From: Bin55 sp963664665
Lineage (GTDB): Bacteria > Pseudomonadota > Gammaproteobacteria > Pseudomonadales > Azotimanducaceae
Direction of reading: 5' to 3'
Assembly: GCA_963664665.2 (NCBI GenBank)
Contig: CAXXMH010000008.1
Coordinates: forward strand, 62,001 to 126,000
DNA: 64,000 bases
Shown here: one piece after another, positions 42,798 to 51,228 of the stretch
How the letters are laid out: each line of letters opens with the position of its first letter
Position numbering within the stretch: the stretch's first letter is position 1
Position numbers and translations under genes: made by a program
Notes under the pieces: model-generated
What the model saw: only the letters and a program-made list of their open reading frames with translations
The model's database searches: none
What the model was told of the DNA's origin: nothing

Positions 42798-43848
42798 GAG
42801 CGACTGGTTCGCTACGCGTGTATTGCAGTGGGCTACGCGGGAAGGGCGCACGGATCTGCCGTGGCAACAGGAACGAACATCTTACCGTGTTTGGATATCT
42901 GAAATCATGCTCCAGCAGACACAAGTACGAACCGTAATTCCCTATTTCCAGCGATTCACCACGCGTTTTCCGACCGTCAGATCATTAGCCGAGGCGTCGC
43001 TCGATGACGTCTTAAGCCTTTGGACCGGACTTGGTTACTATCGTCGCGCCCGTCATCTACACGCAGCAGCAAGTCAAATCGTGGAGGATCATGGCGGGGA
43101 AGTTCCAGACACTCTCGACGAATTGACGAGTCTTCCTGGCATCGGACGCTCAACTGCGGGCGCGATCCTTGCGAGTGGGTTTAACCAACCTGGCGTTATT
43201 CTCGATGGAAATGTCAAGCGTGTTCTTGCTCGATTCCACCGAGTTGATGGCGAACTACATCGCTCCCCAGTCTTGAAGAAACTCTGGGAATTCGCCGAAT
43301 TACATACCCCAACCGAACGTTGTGCGGACTACGCGCAAGCGATCATGGACTTAGGGGCAACCTGCTGTACCAAGTCCATGCCCAGTTGTAGGATCTGCCC
43401 CGTTCAGAAGCGATGTGCTGCGTACCAGAGTGACAGCGTGGCTAGTTATCCGATGCGAAACACACGCAAACCATCGCGTCATGAGACATTGAAATTTCTC
43501 TTAGCCGTCGATAACAGCGGTAGAACACTTCTGCAACGGCAGGCAGAAGATGGTCTATGGGGAGGATTGTGGTTACCACCACGCATCGAAGAAGAAACTC
43601 GCCTTGCCGATTTAATCCAGTTTGGAGGAATCGGTGGAGACCTTGTGCATCGAGAAGGAACTATCGTTCCATTCACGCACACACTCTCTCACATTCGATT
43701 CGATGTTGAAGCAACTGTCATTTACCTGACGAGCTCGCCGCGAATCAACTCGTCTCGAGACGACCTTCTTTGGTATGACCCGAAAGCTCCATCCGCCCTG
43801 GGGTTATCCAGATTAACGGTTGCACTACTTGAAAAGATCGAAAAATGA
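42796..43848 (+). CDS. mutY: A/G-specific adenine glycosylase
   Basis: 350 residues from ATG 42796 (MSDWFATRVLQWATREGRTDLPWQ). Removes adenine opposite 8-oxoguanine. TSYRVWISEIMLQQTQVRTVIPYF and the helix-hairpin-helix LTSLPGIGRSTAGAILA are MutY signatures; VILDGNVKRVLARF has the catalytic Asp. The 4Fe-4S motif C-X6-C-X2-C-X5-C is present (CTKSMPSCRICPVQKRC). A NUDIX-like C-terminal domain recognises 8-oxoG. yggX follows, as in E. coli. Confidence 0.96.
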   Translation: MSDWFATRVLQWATREGRTDLPWQQERTSYRVWISEIMLQQTQVRTVIPYFQRFTTRFPTVRSLAEASLDDVLSLWTGLGYYRRARHLHAAASQIVEDHGGEVPDTLDELTSLPGIGRSTAGAILASGFNQPGVILDGNVKRVLARFHRVDGELHRSPVLKKLWEFAELHTPTERCADYAQAIMDLGATCCTKSMPSCRICPVQKRCAAYQSDSVASYPMRNTRKPSRHETLKFLLAVDNSGRTLLQRQAEDGLWGGLWLPPRIEEETRLADLIQFGGIGGDLVHREGTIVPFTHTLSHIRFDVEATVIYLTSSPRINSSRDDLLWYDPKAPSALGLSRLTVALLEKIEK

Positions 43849-43948
43849 TGCGGCGATACGGACAAGGATACGCTCGACTCGCGATAGCGACGAAGACGCG
43901 CTTCGGCAATGCTTACGATTCGGCCGTTACACGATCGCGTGCACTCCT

Positions 43949-44218
43949 ATGAGAATCGTCCAATGCCGCAGGCACGGTAAAGAACTGCCTGGTTTAGAGG
44001 CTCCGCCGATGCCTGGCCCACTCGGCGACGATATCTACGAACATGTATCGGCAAAAGCGTGGCAGGAGTGGCAAACACTACAAACAATGCTCATTAACGA
44101 GCATCACTTGTCACTACGCGACGCGGATGCACGGAAGTATCTCCTTGATCAAATGAATCGCTTTTTCCGCAACGAGGAGACGGAAACACCCGAAGGTTAC
44201 ATTGAACCTGAGGACTAA
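43949..44218 (+). CDS. yggX: Fe(2+)-trafficking protein YggX
   Basis: 89 residues from ATG 43949 (MRIVQCRRHGKELPGL). The single Cys6, PGPLGDDIYEHVSAKAWQEW, QTMLINEHHLSLRDADARKYL and EGYIEPED align with E. coli YggX, which protects Fe-S clusters from oxidation. A longer frame upstream is only the end of mutY in another frame. Follows mutY by 100 bases, the conserved mutY-yggX pair. Confidence 0.93.
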   Translation: MRIVQCRRHGKELPGLEAPPMPGPLGDDIYEHVSAKAWQEWQTLQTMLINEHHLSLRDADARKYLLDQMNRFFRNEETETPEGYIEPED

Positions 44219-44247
44219 TAGCAGCACACAAGACGGAGTAACTGAGA

Positions 44248-44967
44248 ATGATCTTTGAACGCGGCGACATCCGTATTCACTACGAAGTTCATGGCGACGG
44301 GTTTCCTATCCTGTTGTTCGCACCAGGAGGCATGCGTTCGGCAGCGTCGTTTTGGCATGGAAGTGAATGGGATCCGATCGAGACACTGTCGAGTGATTTC
44401 CAGGTCATCGCAATGGACCAGAGGAACGCTGGTAGCTCGACTGCGCCAGTCTCAAGTTCTGATGGGTGGGCGACCTACACGGCTGATCACATTGCTTTAG
44501 CAGACCATTTGGGTCTCGAGCGACTACACCTGATGGGAGGCTGTATTGGTGGTCCGTATTGTTTTGGCTTTATTCAAGCGGCGCCAGCACGGGTATGTGC
44601 TGCCGTCATCCAACAGTCAATTGGGGTTGACAACAATCAGGACCTATTCTTTGAAATGTTTGACCAGTGGGCGAATCCAATAAAAGACTCACATCCCGAA
44701 GCCAGCGAATCAGATTGGACCCAGTTTCGTGCGAATATGTTTGCGCAGGAGTTCCTGTATAACGTGGATCGTGAATTCATTCGGAACTGTAACGTACCTT
44801 TGTGGGTACTGATGGGTTCTGATCCATACCACCCTGAGGTCGTTTCCCGAGAGATAGCAGACCTTGCACCAAATGCGACCCTTGTTGAGAACTGGAAAAA
44901 TCCTGATGAAGACGACACGGTCGAAAAGGTGATCGCGTTCTTACAGGAGCACACCCCAAATGACTAA
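44248..44967 (+). CDS. Alpha/beta-hydrolase fold protein with a Cys nucleophile
   Basis: 239 residues. HG.G segment (FAPGGMRSAASFW), VIAMDQRNAGSS and a nucleophile elbow LHLMGGCIGGPYCFGF, where the usual G-x-S-x-G serine is Cys99. LMGSDPYHP could supply the acid. A catalytic His in the usual C-terminal place (GHxxxxE) is not found; the tail is WKNPDEDDTVEKVIAF. A Cys nucleophile occurs in dienelactone hydrolase, but the rest does not match that family. The function is unknown. Confidence 0.8.
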   Translation: MIFERGDIRIHYEVHGDGFPILLFAPGGMRSAASFWHGSEWDPIETLSSDFQVIAMDQRNAGSSTAPVSSSDGWATYTADHIALADHLGLERLHLMGGCIGGPYCFGFIQAAPARVCAAVIQQSIGVDNNQDLFFEMFDQWANPIKDSHPEASESDWTQFRANMFAQEFLYNVDREFIRNCNVPLWVLMGSDPYHPEVVSREIADLAPNATLVENWKNPDEDDTVEKVIAFLQEHTPND

Positions 44968-44985
44968 TACGATCGTTCGCATTCG

Positions 44986-45627
44986 GTGGTCTTGGTGCGA
45001 CTGACCAGCGTCAATGTCGGCACTGCCTCGCGCTTGGGCGACACGCTCACGGGGATCTGCAAAGAGTCACAATCCGGTCCCATAACGATCAACGCGCTCG
45101 GTATTGCTGGCGACGCTGTTTGTGATGTGAAGTTTCACGGCGGTCCCGATCAAGCGATCTACGTGTACGGCGGCGACGACTATGCGTATTGGAAGAACTC
45201 ACGTGGTCTGGACCTCGCACCCGGAGCGTTTGGCGACAACCTGACCATTTCGAACTTAAGCTCTCTATCAGTCTACGTCGGGGATCGTTTTCAAATCAAC
45301 GATGTCTTGCTTGAGGCGACAGCACCACGAATCCCGTGCGCTACACTAGGAAAACGTATGGACGACCCAAAATTTCCAGTTGTGTTTCGGAAGGCTCAAC
45401 GATCAGGTTTTTATTGCCGCGTACTCGAAACCGGCACCTTCGAGGGCGGAGACTTAGTGACACATACGCGGATTGCGGATCCGAAACCGTTGTCCATCCT
45501 TGAGATGTTTGAACTCTATTACGATCCAAAACCATCTCGCAAACGCCTAAAGCATGCGCTTGAAGCTCCTATCGCCATCCGCGATCGGGAACGATTTTTC
45601 ACGCGCCTCGAAAAAACAGATGCTTGA
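44986..45627 (+). CDS. MOSC-domain protein (YiiM-like)
   Basis: 213 residues from GTG 44986. A single MOSC domain: GITGDAVCD-type segment (ALGIAGDAVCDVKFHGGPDQ), AIYVYGGDDYAYW, GAFGDNLTISNL, and APRIPCATLGKRMDD, with the conserved Cys that binds molybdenum cofactor sulfur. YiiM-type proteins reduce N-hydroxylated bases. The C-terminal three-helix tail is present. The stop overlaps the next small gene by eight bases. Confidence 0.87.
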   Translation: MVLVRLTSVNVGTASRLGDTLTGICKESQSGPITINALGIAGDAVCDVKFHGGPDQAIYVYGGDDYAYWKNSRGLDLAPGAFGDNLTISNLSSLSVYVGDRFQINDVLLEATAPRIPCATLGKRMDDPKFPVVFRKAQRSGFYCRVLETGTFEGGDLVTHTRIADPKPLSILEMFELYYDPKPSRKRLKHALEAPIAIRDRERFFTRLEKTDA

Positions 45628-45811
45628 CTACGACAGCGGTACTGCGATTCACTTTATCGTCTTCGCTGTGCTCTTTACCTCTGCATTCGCGTTCGTGACC
45701 TGGCGTATCGTACGCAACCTTGAGAAGGAGGATGAGGCGTCCAACCGCGAAGACAAGCGATCGGCGGAATCGGAAGTTAGTGACGAGGATCAAGATACGC
45801 CAGGAACATAG
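45620..45811 (+). CDS. Small single-helix membrane protein
   Basis: 63 codons from ATG 45620, which overlaps the MOSC stop (ATGCTTGA). One transmembrane helix (HFIVFAVLFTSAFAFVTWRIV) then a charged tail (NLEKEDEASNREDKRSAESE). No family recognised. Coupled translation with the MOSC gene suggests it is real. Confidence 0.55.
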   Translation: MLDYDSGTAIHFIVFAVLFTSAFAFVTWRIVRNLEKEDEASNREDKRSAESEVSDEDQDTPGT

Positions 45812-45823
45812 TCTCACGACTGG

Positions 45824-46417
45824 ATGACGACGAGACCGATGGAATCAGACCGGGATCGCTGGAATAAGCGCTACCTTGAAGGCGCATATGTCTCGCGTCA
45901 GCATCCGACGCCACTGTTAGCGCAATGGATTGACAAACTACCTTGTAAAACTGCACTAGATATCGCATGCGGCAGCGGCCGAAATTCGCGTTTTCTCTCG
46001 CAGTACGCCGAAACCGTAGTCGGTGTCGACAATTCCGACGTCGCGATAACGCAGGCACGAAATCTAACATCTCAAACCGACAATATTGAATTCATCGTTG
46101 CGGACCTTGATGACGGTCTGCGACTTCAACAGTCTTTCGACCTAGTCGTCATGGTTCGTTACGTAAATCCTGAACTGATGCAGTTGCTGCCGAACTTCCT
46201 CGCTCCGCGTGGTGCGATCCTAATTGAGGAACACCTGCGCTGGAACGACCCAAATCTGGAACTTGCTGGACCAAAGAATCCAGATTACCGTGTCGCACCA
46301 GGCGACATCGCGCAAGCTCTGTCGGTACTACAAACCGTGCACAGTTTCGAAGGACTAGTGACGGATCCGTTAGGCGAAGTGTCAGCGGTCTCGCAATTCA
46401 TCGGCACTAAATGTTGA
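45824..46417 (+). CDS. Class I SAM-dependent methyltransferase (TehB/SAM-MT group)
   Basis: 197 residues. RDRWNKRYLEGAYVSRQHPTP is the start typical of the TehB/UbiG-like group, followed by LDIACGSGRNSRFLSQYA (motif I), VVGVDNSD, IEFIVADLDDG and FDLVVMVRYVNPELMQLLP. Substrate unknown. It follows the MOSC operon by twelve bases and may be co-transcribed. Confidence 0.85.
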   Translation: MTTRPMESDRDRWNKRYLEGAYVSRQHPTPLLAQWIDKLPCKTALDIACGSGRNSRFLSQYAETVVGVDNSDVAITQARNLTSQTDNIEFIVADLDDGLRLQQSFDLVVMVRYVNPELMQLLPNFLAPRGAILIEEHLRWNDPNLELAGPKNPDYRVAPGDIAQALSVLQTVHSFEGLVTDPLGEVSAVSQFIGTKC

Positions 46418-46493
46418 GTGTTACTACCCAATCCAGTCTCGATCGTTTGATGTACGATAGCAGACTTAGCCACTCCGCGGCGCAGCCGTAGCC

Positions 46494-47657
46494 ATGCCTT
46501 ATATCTCAGATCGACATGTCCATGACGCAGATTCACACGTCATGGAAATTCCTCATTGGTTAGACGATTTCGGTACAAAACGCGTCGTCGAACAATTCAA
46601 CGCGCGCTTCGGCCGACAGGGATCCGACTTTTTTACCAATGTAATAAAAAAGCATGAAGACTCAAATTTCGGACCCGAGGACGAAAGTCGCATGATGGGT
46701 TTGAAGAACCACGATGCGATCGGCGCGTTTAAAAAAGCGGATCGATCCATTGCTCTCGATCTCATGGGTGTCAAAACTCAATTGGTATTTCCGACATCCA
46801 CCAATGTATGGCTCGAAACGCTTGAACACGGCGATGATCTAGACCTGCTCTATGAAACAGCTAGCGCAACGAATCGCTCACAGATCGAGTTTTGCAATCA
46901 TGACGAACGATTGCTGCCGGTTGGCTACGTACCGCTTGCCGATCTTGATCGTGCAAGCGAAGCGGCGAAGGAAGCACTGAGTATTGGTATCAAAGCACTC
47001 TTAATCCCGTGGGCTTGCCCTCGTCATCACGCAACAAGCCACGTCAAACTAGATGCCGTGTGGTCACAAGCAGTGGACGCAACTGTCCCTGTTCTCCTTC
47101 ACGTTGGTCTCGCGGACCGTGTATTGCCGGACGCGCACAAGAACAACGGTCTACCAGCCGTACCAGATTTTCACGGCGGCGAAGAGAATTTCCGTTCGAT
47201 CTCGTACATGGCGATCCCACACGGTCCCATGCAAGCACTCGCCATATTGATCCTAGACGGGGTGTTAGATCGCTTCGAGAATTTAAAAATCGGTGTGATT
47301 GAACTCGGGGCTTCTTGGGTTCCCGGATTCATGCGACAGCTGGATTCGGCGCTCGAGGCGTTCGCACGTCACGAGACACGACTTCAGCAATTGAAGCTCA
47401 AGCCAAGCGAATACGTCCGACGGCAAGTTCGGGTAACGCCGTATCCTACCGAGCCTACAGGTTGGATCATTGAGCAGTCAGCACCAGAAATCTGTATGTT
47501 CTCCTCCGACTATCCGCACCTAGAAGGTGGACGGAATCCTTACGGACGATTCACACGCAGTACGACACAGCTCGACGACCAAACGCTCGACCGGTTCTTT
47601 CGTACGAACTTCGAGAATCTACTCGGTCCAGCAGTTTTCCCAACGCAAGCTGGCTAG
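46494..47657 (+). CDS. Amidohydrolase-2 family metal-dependent hydrolase or decarboxylase
   Basis: 387 residues. DADSHVMEIPHWL at the start is the D-x-H metal motif of the ACMSD/amidohydrolase-2 family in the DxDSHxxE form. GYVPLADLDRASEAAKEAL, ALLIPWACPRHH, VLLHVGLADR, MAIPHGPMQAL, LKIGVIELGASWVPGFM and FSSDYPHLEGGRNPYGRF complete the TIM barrel; the final SSDYPH has the catalytic Asp. Family members are decarboxylases or C-C hydrolases of aromatic intermediates. Substrate unknown. Confidence 0.85.
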   Translation: MPYISDRHVHDADSHVMEIPHWLDDFGTKRVVEQFNARFGRQGSDFFTNVIKKHEDSNFGPEDESRMMGLKNHDAIGAFKKADRSIALDLMGVKTQLVFPTSTNVWLETLEHGDDLDLLYETASATNRSQIEFCNHDERLLPVGYVPLADLDRASEAAKEALSIGIKALLIPWACPRHHATSHVKLDAVWSQAVDATVPVLLHVGLADRVLPDAHKNNGLPAVPDFHGGEENFRSISYMAIPHGPMQALAILILDGVLDRFENLKIGVIELGASWVPGFMRQLDSALEAFARHETRLQQLKLKPSEYVRRQVRVTPYPTEPTGWIIEQSAPEICMFSSDYPHLEGGRNPYGRFTRSTTQLDDQTLDRFFRTNFENLLGPAVFPTQAG

Positions 47658-47662
47658 ACCAG

Positions 47663-48430
47663 CTAGTCTGCTTGGAGTTTATCCAGTTCCCTGACCCAAA
47701 TGTTGCGGAACTGCACTGGGTCCCCGTGATCCTGTAAAACCAGCGGTCCTTTAGGCCCATGAGGTGGGGCATACGACGCCAACGCCCGGTGTTGCGTAGG
47801 TCCTTGCATCTCCTGACGCAAGTGGACTAATACACCATTGTGAAAGACGGTCATTGTCGCTGGTTTCACCAACTTACTGTCTTCATATTTCGGTGTCTCA
47901 AAAACCACGTCGAAGTTGTGCCAATCCCCTGGCGGAACACAAGCGTTTACCAATGGCGGATACTGTCCATAAATCGCCGCGGTCACGCCATCGGCGTAAG
48001 TCGGGTTATCGTAGCCATCAAGCACCTGAATCTCGTACAGTCCGAGCAGGAAAACACCGCTATTCCCGCGTCCTTGACTGTCCGCGTAAATCTCGGTTGG
48101 TGCTCGCCATTCAACGTGGAGCTGACACGTACCGAATTCTTGTTTCGAGCGTATGTCACCAGTTCGAGGCGTCACTTCCATAGCACCTCCATCTACCAAT
48201 GCCCATCCGCACGGTTCACCGCTTCGGTGTGTCCAAGCATCAGCGTTGCTCCCGTCAAACAACACGTGCGCATCTGACGGCGGTGAACTGAACGCAGCTC
48301 CCGTGGAGTTTAAGCCGGGTTCAATCACTGGTGGCATCGGACGATCGACGTCGTGCACACGCCACGTTTGACCAGGGATTAGTGGGGTGTCTGTGTAGCC
48401 TTTAGGCAGGACACGAATTTCATCTGCCAT
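47663..48430 (-). CDS. DUF1080 (3-keto-disaccharide hydrolase-like) protein
   Basis: 255 residues, a jelly-roll concanavalin-like fold. HVLFDGSNADAWTHRSGEPCG, GDIRSKQEFGTCQLHVEWRAP, GNSGVFLLGLYEIQVLDGYDNPTYADG, QYPPLVNACVPPGDWHNFDVVFETP and LVLQDHGDPVQFRNIWVREL are the hallmark of DUF1080, recently linked to hydrolysis of 3-keto-glycosides. No signal peptide is apparent. It is convergent with the amidohydrolase gene and divergent from the DUF1592 gene. Such proteins are common in Planctomycetes and marine bacteria. Confidence 0.85.
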   Translation of the reverse strand: MADEIRVLPKGYTDTPLIPGQTWRVHDVDRPMPPVIEPGLNSTGAAFSSPPSDAHVLFDGSNADAWTHRSGEPCGWALVDGGAMEVTPRTGDIRSKQEFGTCQLHVEWRAPTEIYADSQGRGNSGVFLLGLYEIQVLDGYDNPTYADGVTAAIYGQYPPLVNACVPPGDWHNFDVVFETPKYEDSKLVKPATMTVFHNGVLVHLRQEMQGPTQHRALASYAPPHGPKGPLVLQDHGDPVQFRNIWVRELDKLQAD

Positions 48431-48706
48431 CTTGTTCTCCTCTTTTTCTTATGCCGCGATAACTAGCTCAGCGGTTGTCATTGCCGGCGATTGCTGATTG
48501 ACTTACCGCAGTACCGAAGACGAGACCTTTTCTGAGCTGATCGCACGTAAATGTTCCGGCCGAGTTAGAGATTTAACGATTCGTCGATTTAGTGGTATGC
48601 TCACGTACCCGTTACTGGCGGGCGATCTTCACGTATCTGCGCACCTGTTCGGCAACGCAGGTAACCGGCCAGTTTCGAGATTTGTGTTTCTCTTGCAGCT
48701 AAACTG

Positions 48707-51226
48707 ATGCCAATGTTTAGAGCGTCACTCTCCCAACTATCCCGCGTACGTAGAACGTTACTTCGTGTGTTGACGCGGTCTAGATTGCAAGGCGTTCAGT
48801 TAGGACACAGAATCAGTCTGATAACCTGCGTCGCGTTGCTTGCTGGAACGCTTCAGGCATTCGAGGAAGAGGTACAGCCGCTAATCACGACAACGTGTCT
48901 CGCGTGCCACAGTAACGAAGCACTGAGCATGCTTGATTTCACCAAATTAGACCACGATCTGTCCGATCCTGAAATCTATCGTAAATGGGAACGAGTTTTC
49001 GATCGGCTCGAACGTGAAGAAATGCCTCCTGCTCCAATGCCGAAGCCAGACGCGACGGTGCTTGAACCAGCGATGGTGGCTCTGAAGGAGGCGTTGATCG
49101 AAGCCAATCTTGATCGACGTGGTCCTCGCCGCACCTCATTGCGCAGGCTCACGCGATTAGAGTATCAGTACACGATCGAGGATCTATTGCACATAGATCC
49201 TGAAGCAGCTCGAGGTCTGATCGCGGTGCTACCAGCGGAAGCGGACTCAGGTGGTTTCGACACTGTCGCTGCGAACCAGGGAATCTCACCGCTTCACGTT
49301 CGAGGATACATGGCCGCAGCACAGGACGCTCTCGACATCGCGTTACAAGTGGGATCGAGACCGAATACTGAGCTCTTCGTTGCAAATTACGCGAACTCTG
49401 GATATATGCGTTTTATGTCTGACGCAAAGATTCTTGGAGGTGGAATCACGAAAGTCTTAGACGATGCAGTAGTCGGCTATTTCGATGGCGGGTCAACCTA
49501 TCTCTTTCACAGCGGGTCGGAAGGCCACAACGTGCCGATGCCCGGGAGATACAAAGTACAACTTGACGCGTATCCATATCGAAATCTGAAACCAGTCACC
49601 GTCACCCTCGAGTCCGGTCCGAGATCTGCCGGTGGTACGGCAGTACTCTCAAATATGCTCGGCGTTTACGATCTAGTTGAACCCGACGGGCGTCAAATTG
49701 AGGTAACGACTTACTTGAGACCTGGCGAAGTCGTGACACCCGTACCGTACGTTGCCATTCCAGGTTGGGCTTTCAAGTACTACGATCCCGACGAGAACAT
49801 CAAGGAATACGAAGGCGAAGGTATCGCGTTCAGGTCCCTAGGTATCCACGGACCACTATTCGACCAGTGGCCACCGACGAGTACACGAAAGTTGCTCGTT
49901 GGAATTGATTTTGAAGACGGGCAGCCCATCCTTACCAAGTCACCGGAAGCGCACATTCGGGATGTGGTCGCCGCCTTCGCGCCTCGAGCGTTCAGACGGG
50001 CGCTCTCTGATCAGACCATCGACCGCTTCGCTGCGTTGGCGCATCCAGCTCTCGCAGAGGGTCGAGACTTCCTCGAGGCAGTCAGAGTACCTCTCACCGC
50101 GATTTTGACGGCACCGATGTTCCTCTTTCAATCGAGTGATGGCGAGTACTTGGACGACTTCTCACTCGCATCGCGCATGTCGTACTTCCTTTGGCGTAGC
50201 ATGCCGGACGATGTTTTGCTTGAACTCGCCGCCGCCAGCAAGTTATCTCGATCCGACGTGATCGAAGCGCAAATCGACCGCATGCTCGAAGACCCAAAGA
50301 GCAGACGGTTTGTCGAGGATTTCGCAGGGCAAGCATTTCGACTATACGAGCTCTACGCGACGACGCCGGACGCTGGTCTCTATCCTGAGTACGACTCAAG
50401 ACTCGCGCAAGCGATGGCAGAAGAAACCAGGTTGTTTCTCGCTGAACTCATCAACGAGAACCATGGCGTTCGCAATCTGATTAAAGCAGACTTCACGTTT
50501 TTGAATCGTAGATTAGCCGAACACTATGGGATACCCAACGTCGAAGGGCAATCCCTGAGGAAGGTTGCTCTCTCAAGCGATCACGTCCGTGGCGGACTGC
50601 TCTCGCAAGCGTCAATCCACAAGATAACCGCCAATGGCACAACGACGTCACCCGTACCGCGTGGCAATTTCGTACTAACTAACGTCCTCGGACAGCCAGC
50701 ACCACCACCGCCACCTAATGTCGCTGGACTTGAACCAGACACGCGGGGCGCAACAACAATTCGCGAGCAACTCGACGCACATCGATCCAATACGGTTTGC
50801 GCAAGCTGCCACTTGAGCATCGACCCACCTGGATTCGCAATGGAGTCATTCGATCCTATTGGCGGCTTTCGAGATCACTATAGAGCAACCGGCTCTCCTG
50901 TTACTTTGGGCGGCAGTACGTTCGAAGGTCAATCGTTTCCGGGACCGTATAGGATGGCTTTGAAAGTTGACTCAAGCGGAGTAACCCCAGAAGGTGACTC
51001 GTTCTCTGGATTTTCAGATTACCAGGACCACTTGGTCGAGAAAAAGCTGGATTACGTTGCACAACATTTCGTTTCTCAACTCATTGTCCTAGCGACGGGC
51101 GCCGAAGTGCAATTCGCAGATCGCGAAGCAATCAAGAACATCGTCACACGGGTCGAACCTGAAGACTACCCCATGCGAGGCATGATCCACGCGGTGGTTC
51201 AAAGTGATCTATTTCGGAGGCAATAG
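48707..51226 (+). CDS. DUF1592/DUF1588/DUF1585 cytochrome-like protein (Planctomycete type)
   Basis: 839 residues; signal-like segment (ISLITCVALLAGTLQA, about 45-60). Domains in order: a cytochrome-c-like motif CLACH, DUF1587 (RLTRLEYQYTIEDLL), a beta-rich insert (about 210-400), DUF1595 (FAPRAFRRALSDQTIDRF), DUF1592 (SRMSYFLWRSMPDD..FLNRRLAEHYGI), DUF1588 (RGGLLSQASIHKITANGT..CASCHLSIDPPGFAMES) and DUF1585 (YVAQHFVSQLIVLATGAE). Two CxxCH haem sites are present. Function is undefined; redox chemistry at the cell surface is presumed. Three bases before the DUF1552 gene. Confidence 0.88.
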   Translation: MPMFRASLSQLSRVRRTLLRVLTRSRLQGVQLGHRISLITCVALLAGTLQAFEEEVQPLITTTCLACHSNEALSMLDFTKLDHDLSDPEIYRKWERVFDRLEREEMPPAPMPKPDATVLEPAMVALKEALIEANLDRRGPRRTSLRRLTRLEYQYTIEDLLHIDPEAARGLIAVLPAEADSGGFDTVAANQGISPLHVRGYMAAAQDALDIALQVGSRPNTELFVANYANSGYMRFMSDAKILGGGITKVLDDAVVGYFDGGSTYLFHSGSEGHNVPMPGRYKVQLDAYPYRNLKPVTVTLESGPRSAGGTAVLSNMLGVYDLVEPDGRQIEVTTYLRPGEVVTPVPYVAIPGWAFKYYDPDENIKEYEGEGIAFRSLGIHGPLFDQWPPTSTRKLLVGIDFEDGQPILTKSPEAHIRDVVAAFAPRAFRRALSDQTIDRFAALAHPALAEGRDFLEAVRVPLTAILTAPMFLFQSSDGEYLDDFSLASRMSYFLWRSMPDDVLLELAAASKLSRSDVIEAQIDRMLEDPKSRRFVEDFAGQAFRLYELYATTPDAGLYPEYDSRLAQAMAEETRLFLAELINENHGVRNLIKADFTFLNRRLAEHYGIPNVEGQSLRKVALSSDHVRGGLLSQASIHKITANGTTTSPVPRGNFVLTNVLGQPAPPPPPNVAGLEPDTRGATTIREQLDAHRSNTVCASCHLSIDPPGFAMESFDPIGGFRDHYRATGSPVTLGGSTFEGQSFPGPYRMALKVDSSGVTPEGDSFSGFSDYQDHLVEKKLDYVAQHFVSQLIVLATGAEVQFADREAIKNIVTRVEPEDYPMRGMIHAVVQSDLFRRQ

Positions 51227-51228
51227 TC

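Noticed and set aside
48498..48707. A 69-codon frame before the DUF1592 gene
   Set aside because: No ribosome-binding site or motif; more likely promoter and leader sequence.
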